This document shows, piece after piece, positions 7,636 to 14,341 of a DNA stretch of 16,865 nt (position 1 is the stretch's first letter; every line of letters starts with the position of its first letter). The notes below the pieces were generated by a model. That model was not told the DNA's origin. It searched no databases and worked only from the letters and a program-made list of their open reading frames with translations. This stretch comes from Candidatus Aenigmatarchaeota archaeon (GTDB taxonomy: Archaea; Aenigmatarchaeota; Aenigmatarchaeia; QMZP01): positions 757,792 through 774,656 of the forward strand of contig CP070801.1 of assembly GCA_020343575.1 (NCBI GenBank), given 5' to 3'. The position numbers and the translations under genes were made by a program.

Positions 7636-8997
7636 ATGATAAGGGAAGCTGAAATTATAGAACATTGTAAGTATATTATAAAAAGTATAAAAACTGTATG
7701 CACTAAAGACGAATTTGTTATAGCAAACTTCGATTCGAGGACAGGAAGAATATTAAACCCTAATGTCAATACAGATGATATAGCTGATCATTTACTCTTT
7801 ATTATATGCTTCAGTAAAATTATTAATGACAAAGATACACTTGAATGGGCTATCAATCAATTCAAACTTCAGAAAAGTTGTTTACAACTAAACTGTGGTT
7901 TGTTTGCGGAACATAAAGCAGGAAATAGATTACCATCCAAAACAAATTTTCAAGTTGTTCATGTCAAGTATCAAGAGGATTATCCTATAGGCTCAATACC
8001 ATCCTATCTGTTGACTAATAATAAAGTATTTTTGGAAGGTACAGAATTGTTTTTAGATGGAGTTATAAAATATGCAATAGATAAAAATGGTTATGTATGC
8101 AATAGGATTCTACCTGCATTAAGATTGCGATATCCATGGGCTTCCTCCGAATGCTTGGGTTTGTTTATAGAGGGATTTGTTGATATGTTTGCACTCACGG
8201 AAAGAGAAAAATATTTGAATATAGCCAAGCATATATCTAATACTCTAACAGAAAATTCCTCTTTCTTAAAACATGGATTCTTCCCAAATGGATGGAACAT
8301 CTTTCTGAAAATACCAACAAGGAGTCACAAGAAAAGTAGGAAAAAATTTGAGATGATGAAACCTAATACAAATACACTCTTCGGTCTTCTCTCGCTTTAT
8401 AGAGTTACGGGTGATGGTTTTTTGGAAAATGTAATTAAAAAATGGTTAAATTCTCTGAAGAAAATAGAATACAATAGAGGGGTGTTTTATAACATGTGGG
8501 ATATATCAAAGAAAGAGGCATCTGGAATAGTAGATAAAACAGCAAACCACGCCATACTTGATGTTCTTATAGAATCTTCTATTGTATTAGGGGAAGATAA
8601 ATATCTCAAATTGGCAATAAGTGGCTCAAAATGGTGGCTTGGGAGGGATAAAAATGGTCTCATACCAGATGGTATAAAAGGTCAGAAGGAGTGGAAAATT
8701 TGTATGATAGATTCCCACGCTGATTTAACGGTGGTTTTTCTGAAATTATATCAGATAACACATGACGAAGAGTTTCTTGAGATTGCTTTAGATAATATGA
8801 AAGCATTAAATTTTTTCAAAGACAAATATGGTTTAGCGTGGAAAGTCAATACAGAAACAAATGAAATTTCAGATCATATAAATAAAACAAAGTTCTTGGG
8901 TGGGTGCCTGAAAGCTTTACTAACAACGTATATCACCTTGAAAGGAGAAAAGATATACAAAGACAAACTGTTAAGGATGCTTACAAGGGATAGATAG
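7636..8997 (+). CDS. Predicted (alpha/alpha) toroid protein of unknown activity (six-hairpin-glycosidase-like)
   Basis: Protein of 453 aa, not assigned to a named family. It contains recurring helical hairpins of one design, a hydrophobic helix with Asp/Asn-His or Asn-Thr at its start, then a short loop and an E/K-F/Y-L-x-x-A helix: ADHLLFIICFSKI (about 50), LGLFIEGFVDMF with YLNIAKHI (about 175-200), NTNTLFGLLSLYR with FLENVIKKW, ANHAILDVLIES with YLKLAISG, DSHADLTVVFLKLYQ with FLEIALDNM, and GGCLKALLTTY. This pattern is what (alpha/alpha)6 or 7 barrels show, as in N-acylglucosamine 2-epimerases, unsaturated glucuronyl hydrolases and glucuronyl C5-epimerases. No signal peptide is seen, so it acts in the cytoplasm. 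The neighbours (uronic-acid enzymes before it, a nitroreductase 1 nt after it) suggest sugar modification, but the reaction is unknown. It stops with TAG. Confidence 0.75.
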   Translation: MIREAEIIEHCKYIIKSIKTVCTKDEFVIANFDSRTGRILNPNVNTDDIADHLLFIICFSKIINDKDTLEWAINQFKLQKSCLQLNCGLFAEHKAGNRLPSKTNFQVVHVKYQEDYPIGSIPSYLLTNNKVFLEGTELFLDGVIKYAIDKNGYVCNRILPALRLRYPWASSECLGLFIEGFVDMFALTEREKYLNIAKHISNTLTENSSFLKHGFFPNGWNIFLKIPTRSHKKSRKKFEMMKPNTNTLFGLLSLYRVTGDGFLENVIKKWLNSLKKIEYNRGVFYNMWDISKKEASGIVDKTANHAILDVLIESSIVLGEDKYLKLAISGSKWWLGRDKNGLIPDGIKGQKEWKICMIDSHADLTVVFLKLYQITHDEEFLEIALDNMKALNFFKDKYGLAWKVNTETNEISDHINKTKFLGGCLKALLTTYITLKGEKIYKDKLLRMLTRDR

Positions 8998-8998
8998 A

Positions 8999-9739
8999 AT
9001 GAGAAACATTGATGAAATAATTAGAGAGAGGAGAAGCATCAGAGTATTCTCAGAGAAAAAAGTACCCTGGAGTTTAATAGAAAAAATTGTAGAGGCAGGA
9101 ACATGGGCCCCATCTGCATGCAATTTACAGAGATGGGAATTCGTAGCTATAACAAAAGATTCTTTGAAAAGAGAGATATATGAGAAGGCCAAAACTCAGA
9201 AACTTGTTCTAGATGCACCCGTTTCTATTGTAGCTCTATATGATATACGATTCACTAGGGAAAACTATGCAAATATACAGAGTTTGTCAGCAGCGATACA
9301 GAACATGATTTTGAAGGCATATGAACTTGGTTTGGGTTCTCTCTGGATGGCTTCTATCAAAAATCCAAGGGAACATCAGAAGATAGTAAAGGCTGATAAA
9401 AATCTTTTTCCATTCGCAATAATTTTGTTAGGATATTCCTCACAGAAACCAAATCCTCCCATTCGCAGAAGTGTTAAGGAGGTACTGCATAAAAATGTAT
9501 TTAGAGGTGGAGCGCTCTCAACAAATATTAGTCCCTATGATTGGAATGAAAATGAATTGAAAGAATTTCAGCAAAGATATATAAGGGCAAGGTCGGCTAA
9601 AAAATGGAATAGTCTAAATAAACATGAAAAATTGCTTCTGGAGTATTTCAAAACCAGATTCAAAACGGGAAAAACGCTTGATGTGTTTAGTTGTCCAGGA
9701 TTCCATCTTAAATATTTAAAGGGAATGTCTGACAAATAG
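8999..9739 (+). CDS. Nitroreductase-family protein, N-terminal part of an interrupted nitroreductase-methyltransferase fusion
   Basis: Residues 1 to about 165 form an FMN-dependent nitroreductase domain: IIRERRSIRVFSEKKVP with the FMN-phosphate Arg residues, APSACNLQRWEFV, AAIQNMILKAYELGLGSLWM and the ILLGYSS strand. Residues about 176-246 are not nitroreductase: they lead into KTLDVFSCPGFHLKYLKG, which aligns by pattern with motif I of class I SAM-dependent methyltransferases (LDVGCGxG) but lacks the usual glycines. The frame stops at TAG 9737-9739 and then continues open, in the same frame, through the rest of a methyltransferase to 10207. The protein is therefore probably the front half of a 402-residue fusion. 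The nitroreductase domain itself looks intact. The start ATG is 1 nt after the stop of the preceding gene. Confidence 0.82.
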   Translation: MRNIDEIIRERRSIRVFSEKKVPWSLIEKIVEAGTWAPSACNLQRWEFVAITKDSLKREIYEKAKTQKLVLDAPVSIVALYDIRFTRENYANIQSLSAAIQNMILKAYELGLGSLWMASIKNPREHQKIVKADKNLFPFAIILLGYSSQKPNPPIRRSVKEVLHKNVFRGGALSTNISPYDWNENELKEFQQRYIRARSAKKWNSLNKHEKLLLEYFKTRFKTGKTLDVFSCPGFHLKYLKGMSDK

Positions 9740-9775
9740 GTTTTTTGTGAAAGATCTGAGGAAGTTGTTAGGTTT

Positions 9776-10207
9776 GTGAAAAATGAGATATTCGATGGTA
9801 AAATAAATGGGTTCGTTATAAAAAACGATAAACTCCCATTTAAAGACAACACGTTTGACACAGTATTTTGCTTTCAAAAGTTAGAGCAAATTCCAGAGAA
9901 TATAAAGATACTTCAAGAGATTAGGCGTGTTCTCAAGGATGGTGGGGTTTTTTATTTTGTTACAAAAAATAAGTTTTCATATATCTGGCCATATGTAGTC
10001 ATGAAAAGAAATAAAGTGGAACTTATACATAGATATTTTGGGCCATTCTTGCTGATAAATCCGAAAGGTGTTGGGAAATATACAAAAAATATTTTTGATG
10101 AGTACAGTCTTATAGCCGGTGTAGGAATAACGCCCTTCTCTACAAAAATAAATGAAGGGTTTATCAAATATTTTTGCAAACTGAATCTGTTTTCAGCAAC
10201 TTTATGA
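9776..10207 (+). pseudogene. Class I methyltransferase C-terminal part, separated from its N-terminus by an in-frame TAG
   Basis: The open frame runs from 9740 (just after the TAG) to the TGA at 10205-10207, in the same frame as the nitroreductase gene. The first possible restart is a GTG at 9776. The residues between 9740 and 9776 (VFCERSEEVVRF) supply beta-2 and its acidic end. Later motifs are LPFKDNTFDTVFCFQKLEQIP (post-I and II), EIRRVLKDGGVFYFVT (motif III) and a C-terminal helical part. It lacks motif I, so on its own it cannot bind SAM. Either it is a remnant of a decayed fusion gene or it is joined to the nitroreductase by readthrough. The motif I before the stop is already degenerate, which favours decay or a non-catalytic domain. 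Confidence 0.65.
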
Positions 10208-10223
10208 ATCTATGTTTATACAT

Positions 10224-10240
10224 AATTATTATTTTTAAAT
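10224..10240 (+). terminator. T-rich stretch between convergent genes
   Basis: The 74-nt gap between the converging genes has ATTATTATTTTT at about 10225-10236 on the + strand. Archaeal transcription commonly ends at short T runs, so this probably terminates the glycan operon. No hairpin is evident. Confidence 0.3.
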
Positions 10241-10281
10241 AAAGTTGAAATGAAACTTACAAGAGCACAAAATGCCTTGAG

Positions 10282-11406
10282 TTATTTGACTAAAACTCCT
10301 TTATATTCCGTCTCAAAATCCTTGATTATTTTGTCCCAGCTCTTTTTCTTCACACTTTCCCTTGCATTTTTTCCCAGTTTCGTGCATCTTTCAAAATTTT
10401 TACATACGTAGAGCATCTTCTCATATATATCATCCACGTCCTGCTTTATCAATAAACCATTCTTACCATCTTCAATGTAAGGGAGTGATGTTATTATAAT
10501 CTTGCCAGCTGCCATTGCCTCTAGGAGAGCTACAGGTTCACCGGTTTCCCTCGATGGTAAAACAAAAACATCTGTCTCTGACAAGACCTTGGGTGTATCG
10601 GTGACCCATCCCAAAAATCTTACATTTTTTCCTAGATTGTTTTCTTTTATACATTCTAAAATCTCACCCTCGCGTTTACCTTCCCCAACTAAATAAAGCA
10701 CCGAATTTGGAAATGTTTTGACTAATTTTGAGAATGCCTGGATTGTATGAATCACTCCTTTGTGTCTTGCAAACCTCCCAAGGTAGAGAAAACATATTTC
10801 CTTCCGTCCCCTAGGAACTTTTTTGAAATCTACAAGGTCTATACCACTCGTCAAAATGACATTGGGTATTTTTTTGTTTAGGATTACCCGCTTACGAACG
10901 TGCTCGCTGCTTATAAATATTACTTTTTTCGCATTTCTTAGTATAACTTTGTGGAAAAATGATATGGCCTCCTTTGCTGGAGAAGGCCAATCTATCACAA
11001 TTCCATGTGGTGTCCAAACAAGTGGAGTTTTGTTTAGTCTTGATAGAAGGGAACCAAAAAACCCTGCTACAAAACCATGTGAATGGATAAGATCTATCCT
11101 TTCTCTTCTGACTATTCGAAAAGCTTTAAGGAAGGCGAAAATGTTGAAGGTGAGGGTTCTTAACCACATGTTGTAAAGGAACCTTGTCCTGTAAACGTGT
11201 ATGTTTCCGAGGTCCTCTTCTCTGGCCTGGCCTGGAAAACGTCTTGTTACTATAAAAACCTCATGATCATCCCTTGCTAGGTATTTACTCAATTTTTGAA
11301 CATGTGCCTCCATCCCTCCAGTAGGTTTTTTTCGTTCATATTTGTAGCTGCTACTTGGAAAAGGATACTCCTTGGAGCCAAGCATGAGGATTTTCATATC
11401 TATCAT
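10282..11406 (-). CDS. Glycosyltransferase family 4 (GT-B fold)
   Basis: GT4 glycosyltransferase of 374 aa, facing the glycan operon. N-terminal domain: KILMLGSKEYPFP then KKPTGGMEAHVQKLSKYLA, with DLIHSHGFVAGFFG near residue 105 and VWTPHGI. Donor domain: FLYLGRFARHKGVIHTIQAF, LYLVGEGKREGEI, VRFLGWV, then VFVLPSRETGEPVALLEAMAAGK and the ITSLPYIEDGKNGLLI strand. In the E-x7-E motif the first Glu is shifted by one residue (RETGEP), a tolerated variant in some GT4 proteins. The ATG at 11406 is preferred because CTTTTTATCG (11427-11436), read on the minus strand, gives a TATA-like box about 25 nt upstream; an internal ATG at 11397 is possible. It probably adds a sugar to the same surface glycan; the acceptor is unknown. 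Confidence 0.92.
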   Translation of the reverse strand: MIDMKILMLGSKEYPFPSSSYKYERKKPTGGMEAHVQKLSKYLARDDHEVFIVTRRFPGQAREEDLGNIHVYRTRFLYNMWLRTLTFNIFAFLKAFRIVRRERIDLIHSHGFVAGFFGSLLSRLNKTPLVWTPHGIVIDWPSPAKEAISFFHKVILRNAKKVIFISSEHVRKRVILNKKIPNVILTSGIDLVDFKKVPRGRKEICFLYLGRFARHKGVIHTIQAFSKLVKTFPNSVLYLVGEGKREGEILECIKENNLGKNVRFLGWVTDTPKVLSETDVFVLPSRETGEPVALLEAMAAGKIIITSLPYIEDGKNGLLIKQDVDDIYEKMLYVCKNFERCTKLGKNARESVKKKSWDKIIKDFETEYKGVLVK

Positions 11407-11426
11407 TTAGTCTTTTGATTAAGAAC

Positions 11427-11436
11427 CTTTTTATCG
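11427..11436 (-). promoter_or_regulatory. TATA-like box for the minus-strand glycosyltransferase
   Basis: On the minus strand it reads CGATAAAAAG, centred about 25 nt before the ATG at 11406. This fits a leaderless transcript and supports that start over the internal ATG at 11397. Confidence 0.35.
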
Positions 11437-11452
11437 TTTCAGAATTAGGCAA

Positions 11453-11776
11453 TTATCCATATTCGCGCCAGGAGTGCTTGCACTTTGTGCATCTCAAGAA
11501 TAGGGTTGGTGCCTCGTCTGCAGACCTTGTCTGTTGTAGCCACCAGGTGGCTTCTTTGTTCCCACATTTTGGACAGATAACCTTGGTTTTGGGGAGATAC
11601 TCCTCATTCTTCTCTATTATGATAACATCGTTCAGTGGGTTTTTATCAACACTCTCTGCTATCTCCATTGGTTTGTAATCATCAACCTTGTAACCACACT
11701 TCCTACAGATCAAAACTGTTTTAGTCTTCTCCTTCTTTGCGACCAAGACCGCACCGCATTTTTTACAAAAATCCAT
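11453..11776 (-). CDS. tfs: Transcription factor S (TFS; Rpb9/TFIIS-like transcript cleavage factor)
   Basis: Archaeal TFS rescues backtracked RNA polymerase by stimulating cleavage of the nascent RNA. The protein has 107 aa from the ATG at 11776. Two zinc ribbons are present: C4, C7, C24, C27 at the N-terminus and C68, C71, C96, C99 at the C-terminus. The acidic hairpin tip is intact (SADEAP, D87 and E88), the residues that reach the polymerase active site in TFS/TFIIS, so this is an active cleavage factor rather than an inhibitory paralogue. The same frame is open upstream to 11893, but that extension lies inside the signal peptidase gene and the C4 motif fixes the start. The start overlaps the last base of the preceding stop (TAATG), so the two genes are translationally coupled. 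Confidence 0.95.
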   Translation of the reverse strand: MDFCKKCGAVLVAKKEKTKTVLICRKCGYKVDDYKPMEIAESVDKNPLNDVIIIEKNEEYLPKTKVICPKCGNKEATWWLQQTRSADEAPTLFLRCTKCKHSWREYG

Positions 11777-12285
11777 TATATCCCCCCTCTGAAAGATCTG
11801 TTGCCTACATATACCAAACCTATCAAAGCCACTCCTAAAATCATCCAGACAAGGTTTGGTAATATGAATTCCATTGTTATTATTTTTATCCATCCTAGTA
11901 ATGGGATTATCATAATCTGCTTACCATGAACCTGGGATGCCTTTATGGATTTCTCGTACCATATCTGGCCTGGGTTTGCATCACCCTTGGTCTGGAAGGT
12001 TCCATCTGGATTTATCCCTATTATCCTGTGAACAACTGGGGTATCTTGGTTCGGTGGTGAAAACACAATAATATCATCCACCTTCAATTGCTCTGCAGGG
12101 ACCCCCTGTAAAACAAGGATGTCTCCTTTGTAAAAGGTTGGTACCATTGAGTCTGATTCCACCGCCACGATTGGCATATCTGTGGACAATGCGAAAGCCA
12201 TGCCCTGGTTTACTAAAAGCGCTAGTATAACCCCCAATATGACATAAAATATACTCGAATTTGTAAACCCTGGCAGCAAACTCAT
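11776..12285 (-). CDS. Signal peptidase I, archaeal/ER (Sec11) type
   Basis: Membrane-bound protease that cleaves signal peptides from Sec-exported proteins outside the cytoplasmic membrane. Residues 12-32 form the N-terminal membrane helix. The catalytic Ser is S46 in VESDSMVPT; H86 in TPVVHRIIG replaces the Lys of bacterial enzymes, as in archaeal and ER peptidases; D102 in TKGDANP completes the conserved set. A second hydrophobic segment at 141-161 anchors the C-terminus. Length 169 aa is normal for archaea. Co-transcription with TFS is shown by the 1-nt overlap. It would process precursors of S-layer and other surface proteins, but its position near the glycan genes may be accidental. Confidence 0.93.
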   Translation of the reverse strand: MSLLPGFTNSSIFYVILGVILALLVNQGMAFALSTDMPIVAVESDSMVPTFYKGDILVLQGVPAEQLKVDDIIVFSPPNQDTPVVHRIIGINPDGTFQTKGDANPGQIWYEKSIKASQVHGKQIMIIPLLGWIKIITMEFILPNLVWMILGVALIGLVYVGNRSFRGGI

Positions 12286-12310
12286 AACAGCCCCTCAATA
12301 ACCAACACAG

Positions 12311-12324
12311 GTTAAATATATAAT
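12311..12324 (-). promoter_or_regulatory. TATA-like box of the signal peptidase-TFS operon
   Basis: Minus strand reads ATTATATATTTAAC here, about 33 nt before the ATG at 12285, giving a predicted start of transcription 5 to 10 nt upstream of the codon. The 115-nt gap to the next gene (12286-12400) shows no other clear feature. Confidence 0.45.
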
Positions 12325-12400
12325 GCAATAAGTTTAAAAAGCTTTGCCTATTTCCCACTTTTCACACTTTAAATTTTCTTGGCTTTATATTATTTAAGCT

Positions 12401-13477
12401 TTAGGTCTTCTCCTTTTTCTTTATGACCTCTCTCTCAAGTTTCTGTAAAACGCCTCTTACAGCCTTTGTTACGTCCCATGCAAAATCTCCGGCAAAAAAT
12501 ATTCCCCTTCTAGTCACCAGTCTTCCCTTTACTGAGTATTTTGATCTCTTCCCTCTCTCATGATATTTATCCACATGAAGTATCAGGCTGTCTATAACTA
12601 TGAACTTAGCGAGCTTTCTTACCTCATTTGTTATCTCCTCATCAACAACGGTTTTTATGAAATTATCCTCGTCTTGCAAACCGCTTATCGTCACGTAGAC
12701 CCCCTTAACCTCCTTTCCTATCAGTTTTAGGATATCCCCTGGTGTTATGATGCCCCTGACCCTATCTCCCTCCATTACCATAACGGTTGGTGTGTTTTGC
12801 TTTATCATGGTGTTTATAACCTTCCTGAGATTATCATTAGAGTCTGTTTTGGGTGGGTTTTTGTTCATGAGGGATTTTATGTTGATTTTATCTGTCTTTA
12901 TTCCCTCCCCATAAAGCTCACCACTGCTCGATCTTCTTATGGTTATTATCCCCTTCAGTAGATCAAGTGTATCAACAAGTCCCTCGAGCCTGTTTTCCTT
13001 TCCTAGAACAGGGAGTCTTGAGAGATTTAGATTTCTTATAAGGGATCTTGCAGTTGTAAGGGAATCGCTGCCTGATACTGAGTAGGGAAAGTTCATGGCG
13101 TCCATCGCTTTCGTATCCTTGAAAACTGGGTTTTCCTTAACCATTTTTAATATGTCCAGCCTTGTTAGGAGAGATACGTTTCCTTTTGAATTTCTCACAG
13201 GCATAGCCTTGTAATCGTTTATAAGCATAGAATTCAGCATGTCTGGAATGGGAGTTTCGGGGGGTATTGGTGTTATCTTCTTGGTAAATGGTTTTATTTT
13301 CATTTTGTCTGGATTGTCTATCTTTTTCTTCACAAGGTCCCTTGCTACCAGAATACCAACAAATTTCATTCCATCCATTACCAAAGCCGCTCTCTTCTTT
13401 TCCCTTATCATTTTTGAGGCTGCCTTATTAACGGTTTCCTCGTAGTCAACCATCACTTGCTTTTCTCTTCTCTTCAT
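12401..13477 (-). CDS. Four-CBS-domain protein with C-terminal HPF/RaiA-like domain (predicted ribosome hibernation factor)
   Basis: 358 aa. Four CBS motifs in tandem (about 7-55, 65-117, 122-178, 200-255), recognisable by the repeating LVMDGMKFVGILVARDL, MPVRNSKGNVSLLTRLDIL, LPVLGKENRLEGLVDTLDL and VMEGDRVRGIITPGDIL units; such Bateman modules bind adenine nucleotides. From about 259 to 355 comes a different domain: VYVTISG, a helix, LILHVDKYHERG, KYSVKGRLVT, RRGIFFAG, then a long basic helix AWDVTKAVRGVLQKLEREVIKKK. This beta-alpha-beta-beta-beta-alpha order with a positively charged last helix is that of bacterial HPF/YfiA ribosome hibernation proteins. The gene follows rps17e by 9 nt, with a GGGAGA ribosome binding site. 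Inferred role: a nucleotide-sensing factor that binds or dimerises ribosomes. The CBS part is firm, the HPF part probable. Confidence 0.85.
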   Translation of the reverse strand: MKRREKQVMVDYEETVNKAASKMIREKKRAALVMDGMKFVGILVARDLVKKKIDNPDKMKIKPFTKKITPIPPETPIPDMLNSMLINDYKAMPVRNSKGNVSLLTRLDILKMVKENPVFKDTKAMDAMNFPYSVSGSDSLTTARSLIRNLNLSRLPVLGKENRLEGLVDTLDLLKGIITIRRSSSGELYGEGIKTDKINIKSLMNKNPPKTDSNDNLRKVINTMIKQNTPTVMVMEGDRVRGIITPGDILKLIGKEVKGVYVTISGLQDEDNFIKTVVDEEITNEVRKLAKFIVIDSLILHVDKYHERGKRSKYSVKGRLVTRRGIFFAGDFAWDVTKAVRGVLQKLEREVIKKKEKT

Positions 13478-13486
13478 TTGATCTCC

Positions 13487-13687
13487 CTAAACGCCTGTCT
13501 TTTCTATCTGTTTCATCTTCCTTGTGATGTAACCTGCAAGGATGTTGCTTACCTTCTTTGATTTTATCTCTTTTATTTCGTTAAGAGTGATCTTGTTTTT
13601 ATCGAAGTCTGTTGAGAACTTTTTCCCATGCTCCATTATCAACTTATTTCCGAGATTTTTTATCGACACAGATTTTACGCTTCCCAT
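13487..13687 (-). CDS. rps17e: 30S ribosomal protein S17e (eS17)
   Basis: 66-aa basic protein with the archaeal S17e signature: MGSVKSVSIKNLGNKLI at the start, FSTDFDKNKITLNEI in the middle and SNILAGYITRKMKQ at the end, matching the known pattern of TDDF-NK and NRIAGYITR in archaeal eS17. Its length is normal for archaeal members, which lack the eukaryotic C-terminal extension. It is a component of the small ribosomal subunit. A GAGGAGA ribosome binding site lies 6 to 12 nt before the ATG at 13687. It is 11 nt from endA upstream and 9 nt from the CBS/HPF-like gene downstream, so the three form one operon. It ends with TAG, which shows that UAG works as a stop in this genome. Confidence 0.92.
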   Translation of the reverse strand: MGSVKSVSIKNLGNKLIMEHGKKFSTDFDKNKITLNEIKEIKSKKVSNILAGYITRKMKQIEKTGV

Positions 13688-13698
13688 AATAATCTCCT

Positions 13699-14229
13699 CT
13701 ATGGTTTTGCCCTTACAACTTCAAAGTATGTGACATCATTCTCATTATCCACCACTGCCCAAAGCATCCTTGCCCTGATGGAGTGAGCAAGTCTTACTGC
13801 TCTTGACAGCTCTGCAAAAGAGCATACATGATCCTCTGGGACCGTGAAGACGATCCATTTTGTATGCTCTTTTGGGACCTTTGGTCCCTTCTTTACTCCA
13901 ACTCCTCTCTGGTAAACCCTGAAGTCGCATCCAAACTTGAATCCTGTCTTAACGACCAGGCCTCTTTCCCTCAGATCTTTGTAAACTATGTATTTTTCGT
14001 GCAGCCTAGTATCCTTCTTCAAAGCGAAGGTCATAAGCTTTTTGAAATTGATTTTTTTTCCTTTGCTTTTGACCCCAAGTTTTTCTTTCTCAAGGAGGTA
14101 AAGGGCTTCTGTGAAGGATATCTCAAGTCTTTTCTCTGTTTTTTTACCAAAGGATTTCTCAGTCAGTTCGTCGAAACCCTTATGCAGAACGGCCTTGTTT
14201 TCCAATAGTTCTGCACTTGGGATTTCCAA
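13699..14229 (-). CDS. endA: tRNA-splicing endonuclease EndA, with Ala at the catalytic Lys position
   Basis: Cuts bulge-helix-bulge junctions of archaeal pre-tRNAs. At 176 aa it has the length of one-domain homotetrameric (alpha4) enzymes. The N-terminal domain ends near residue 75; the C-terminal nuclease domain has KYIVYKDLRERGLVVKTG, FGCDFRVYQRG, KEHTKWIVF, LSRAVRLAHSIRARMLWAVVD and DVTYFE. By recalled comparison with the Methanocaldococcus enzyme (Tyr115, His125, Lys156), Tyr106 and His122 are present, but the position of the Lys, 31 residues after the His, is Ala153 (SIRAR in place of SVRKK). The Tyr-His spacing is 16 instead of 10 because of a Lys-rich insertion (VKKGPKVPK). The start is TTG at 14229; a TATA-like box 27 nt upstream suggests a leaderless message. 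Family certain; activity and subunit type uncertain. Confidence 0.9.
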   Translation of the reverse strand: MEIPSAELLENKAVLHKGFDELTEKSFGKKTEKRLEISFTEALYLLEKEKLGVKSKGKKINFKKLMTFALKKDTRLHEKYIVYKDLRERGLVVKTGFKFGCDFRVYQRGVGVKKGPKVPKEHTKWIVFTVPEDHVCSFAELSRAVRLAHSIRARMLWAVVDNENDVTYFEVVRAKP

Positions 14230-14250
14230 CTGGGTTATTTTTTTACTTGG

Positions 14251-14260
14251 GATTTAAATC
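14251..14260 (-). promoter_or_regulatory. Palindromic TATA-like box before endA
   Basis: GATTTAAATC is a perfect palindrome centred about 27 nt from the TTG start of endA and located between that gene and the 3' end of tRNA-Phe. The spacing supports a leaderless endA transcript starting at the TTG. Confidence 0.4.
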
Positions 14261-14303
14261 ACCTTTATGGGACGGGTGGGATTTGAACCCACGACTCCAT
14301 GGT

Positions 14304-14316
14304 CACTGCCGGAAGT
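14304..14316 (-). other. tRNA-Phe intron 2 (13 nt, canonical position 37/38)
   Basis: Intron removal joins G37 to A38 and completes the stem. The placement could shift by up to 2 nt with the same mature product; 14304-14316 is the canonical one. The bulge-helix-bulge is relaxed: CTG (32-34) pairs with CAG of the intron, then an A-G mismatch, bulges AG^A and TG^A, and a very short inner helix. Confidence 0.75.
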
Positions 14317-14323
14317 CTTCAGC

Positions 14324-14341
14324 TTCACAGGTTTAAAACCT
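14324..14341 (-). other. tRNA-Phe intron 1 (18 nt, position 30/31, in the anticodon stem)
   Basis: The junctions form a clear bulge-helix-bulge. The 4-bp central helix is CACA (tRNA positions 25-28) with TGTG of the intron. The 5' bulge is TG^A and the 3' bulge AA^G. The inner helix is GGTTT/AAACC around a single-base turn region; the outer helix has at least 2 bp (GA with TC). Exactly one placement gives a paired stem, so the boundaries are well fixed. Position 30/31 is not the canonical site. Confidence 0.85.

Noticed and set aside
9737..9739. UAG as a pyrrolysine codon
   Set aside because: TAG ends three other genes here, including rps17e at its normal length, and no pyrrolysine genes are in the window. 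It is kept only as a minor option in the finding.
10208..10281. Insertion-sequence or CRISPR signal at the boundary between the glycan and housekeeping regions
   Set aside because: No transposase, terminal inverted repeat, target duplication or regular repeat array is present in the window.
11777..11893. A 39-residue N-terminal extension of TFS in the same frame
   Set aside because: It lies inside the signal peptidase gene and has no family support; the Cys-rich MDFCKKCG start is the normal TFS N-terminus.
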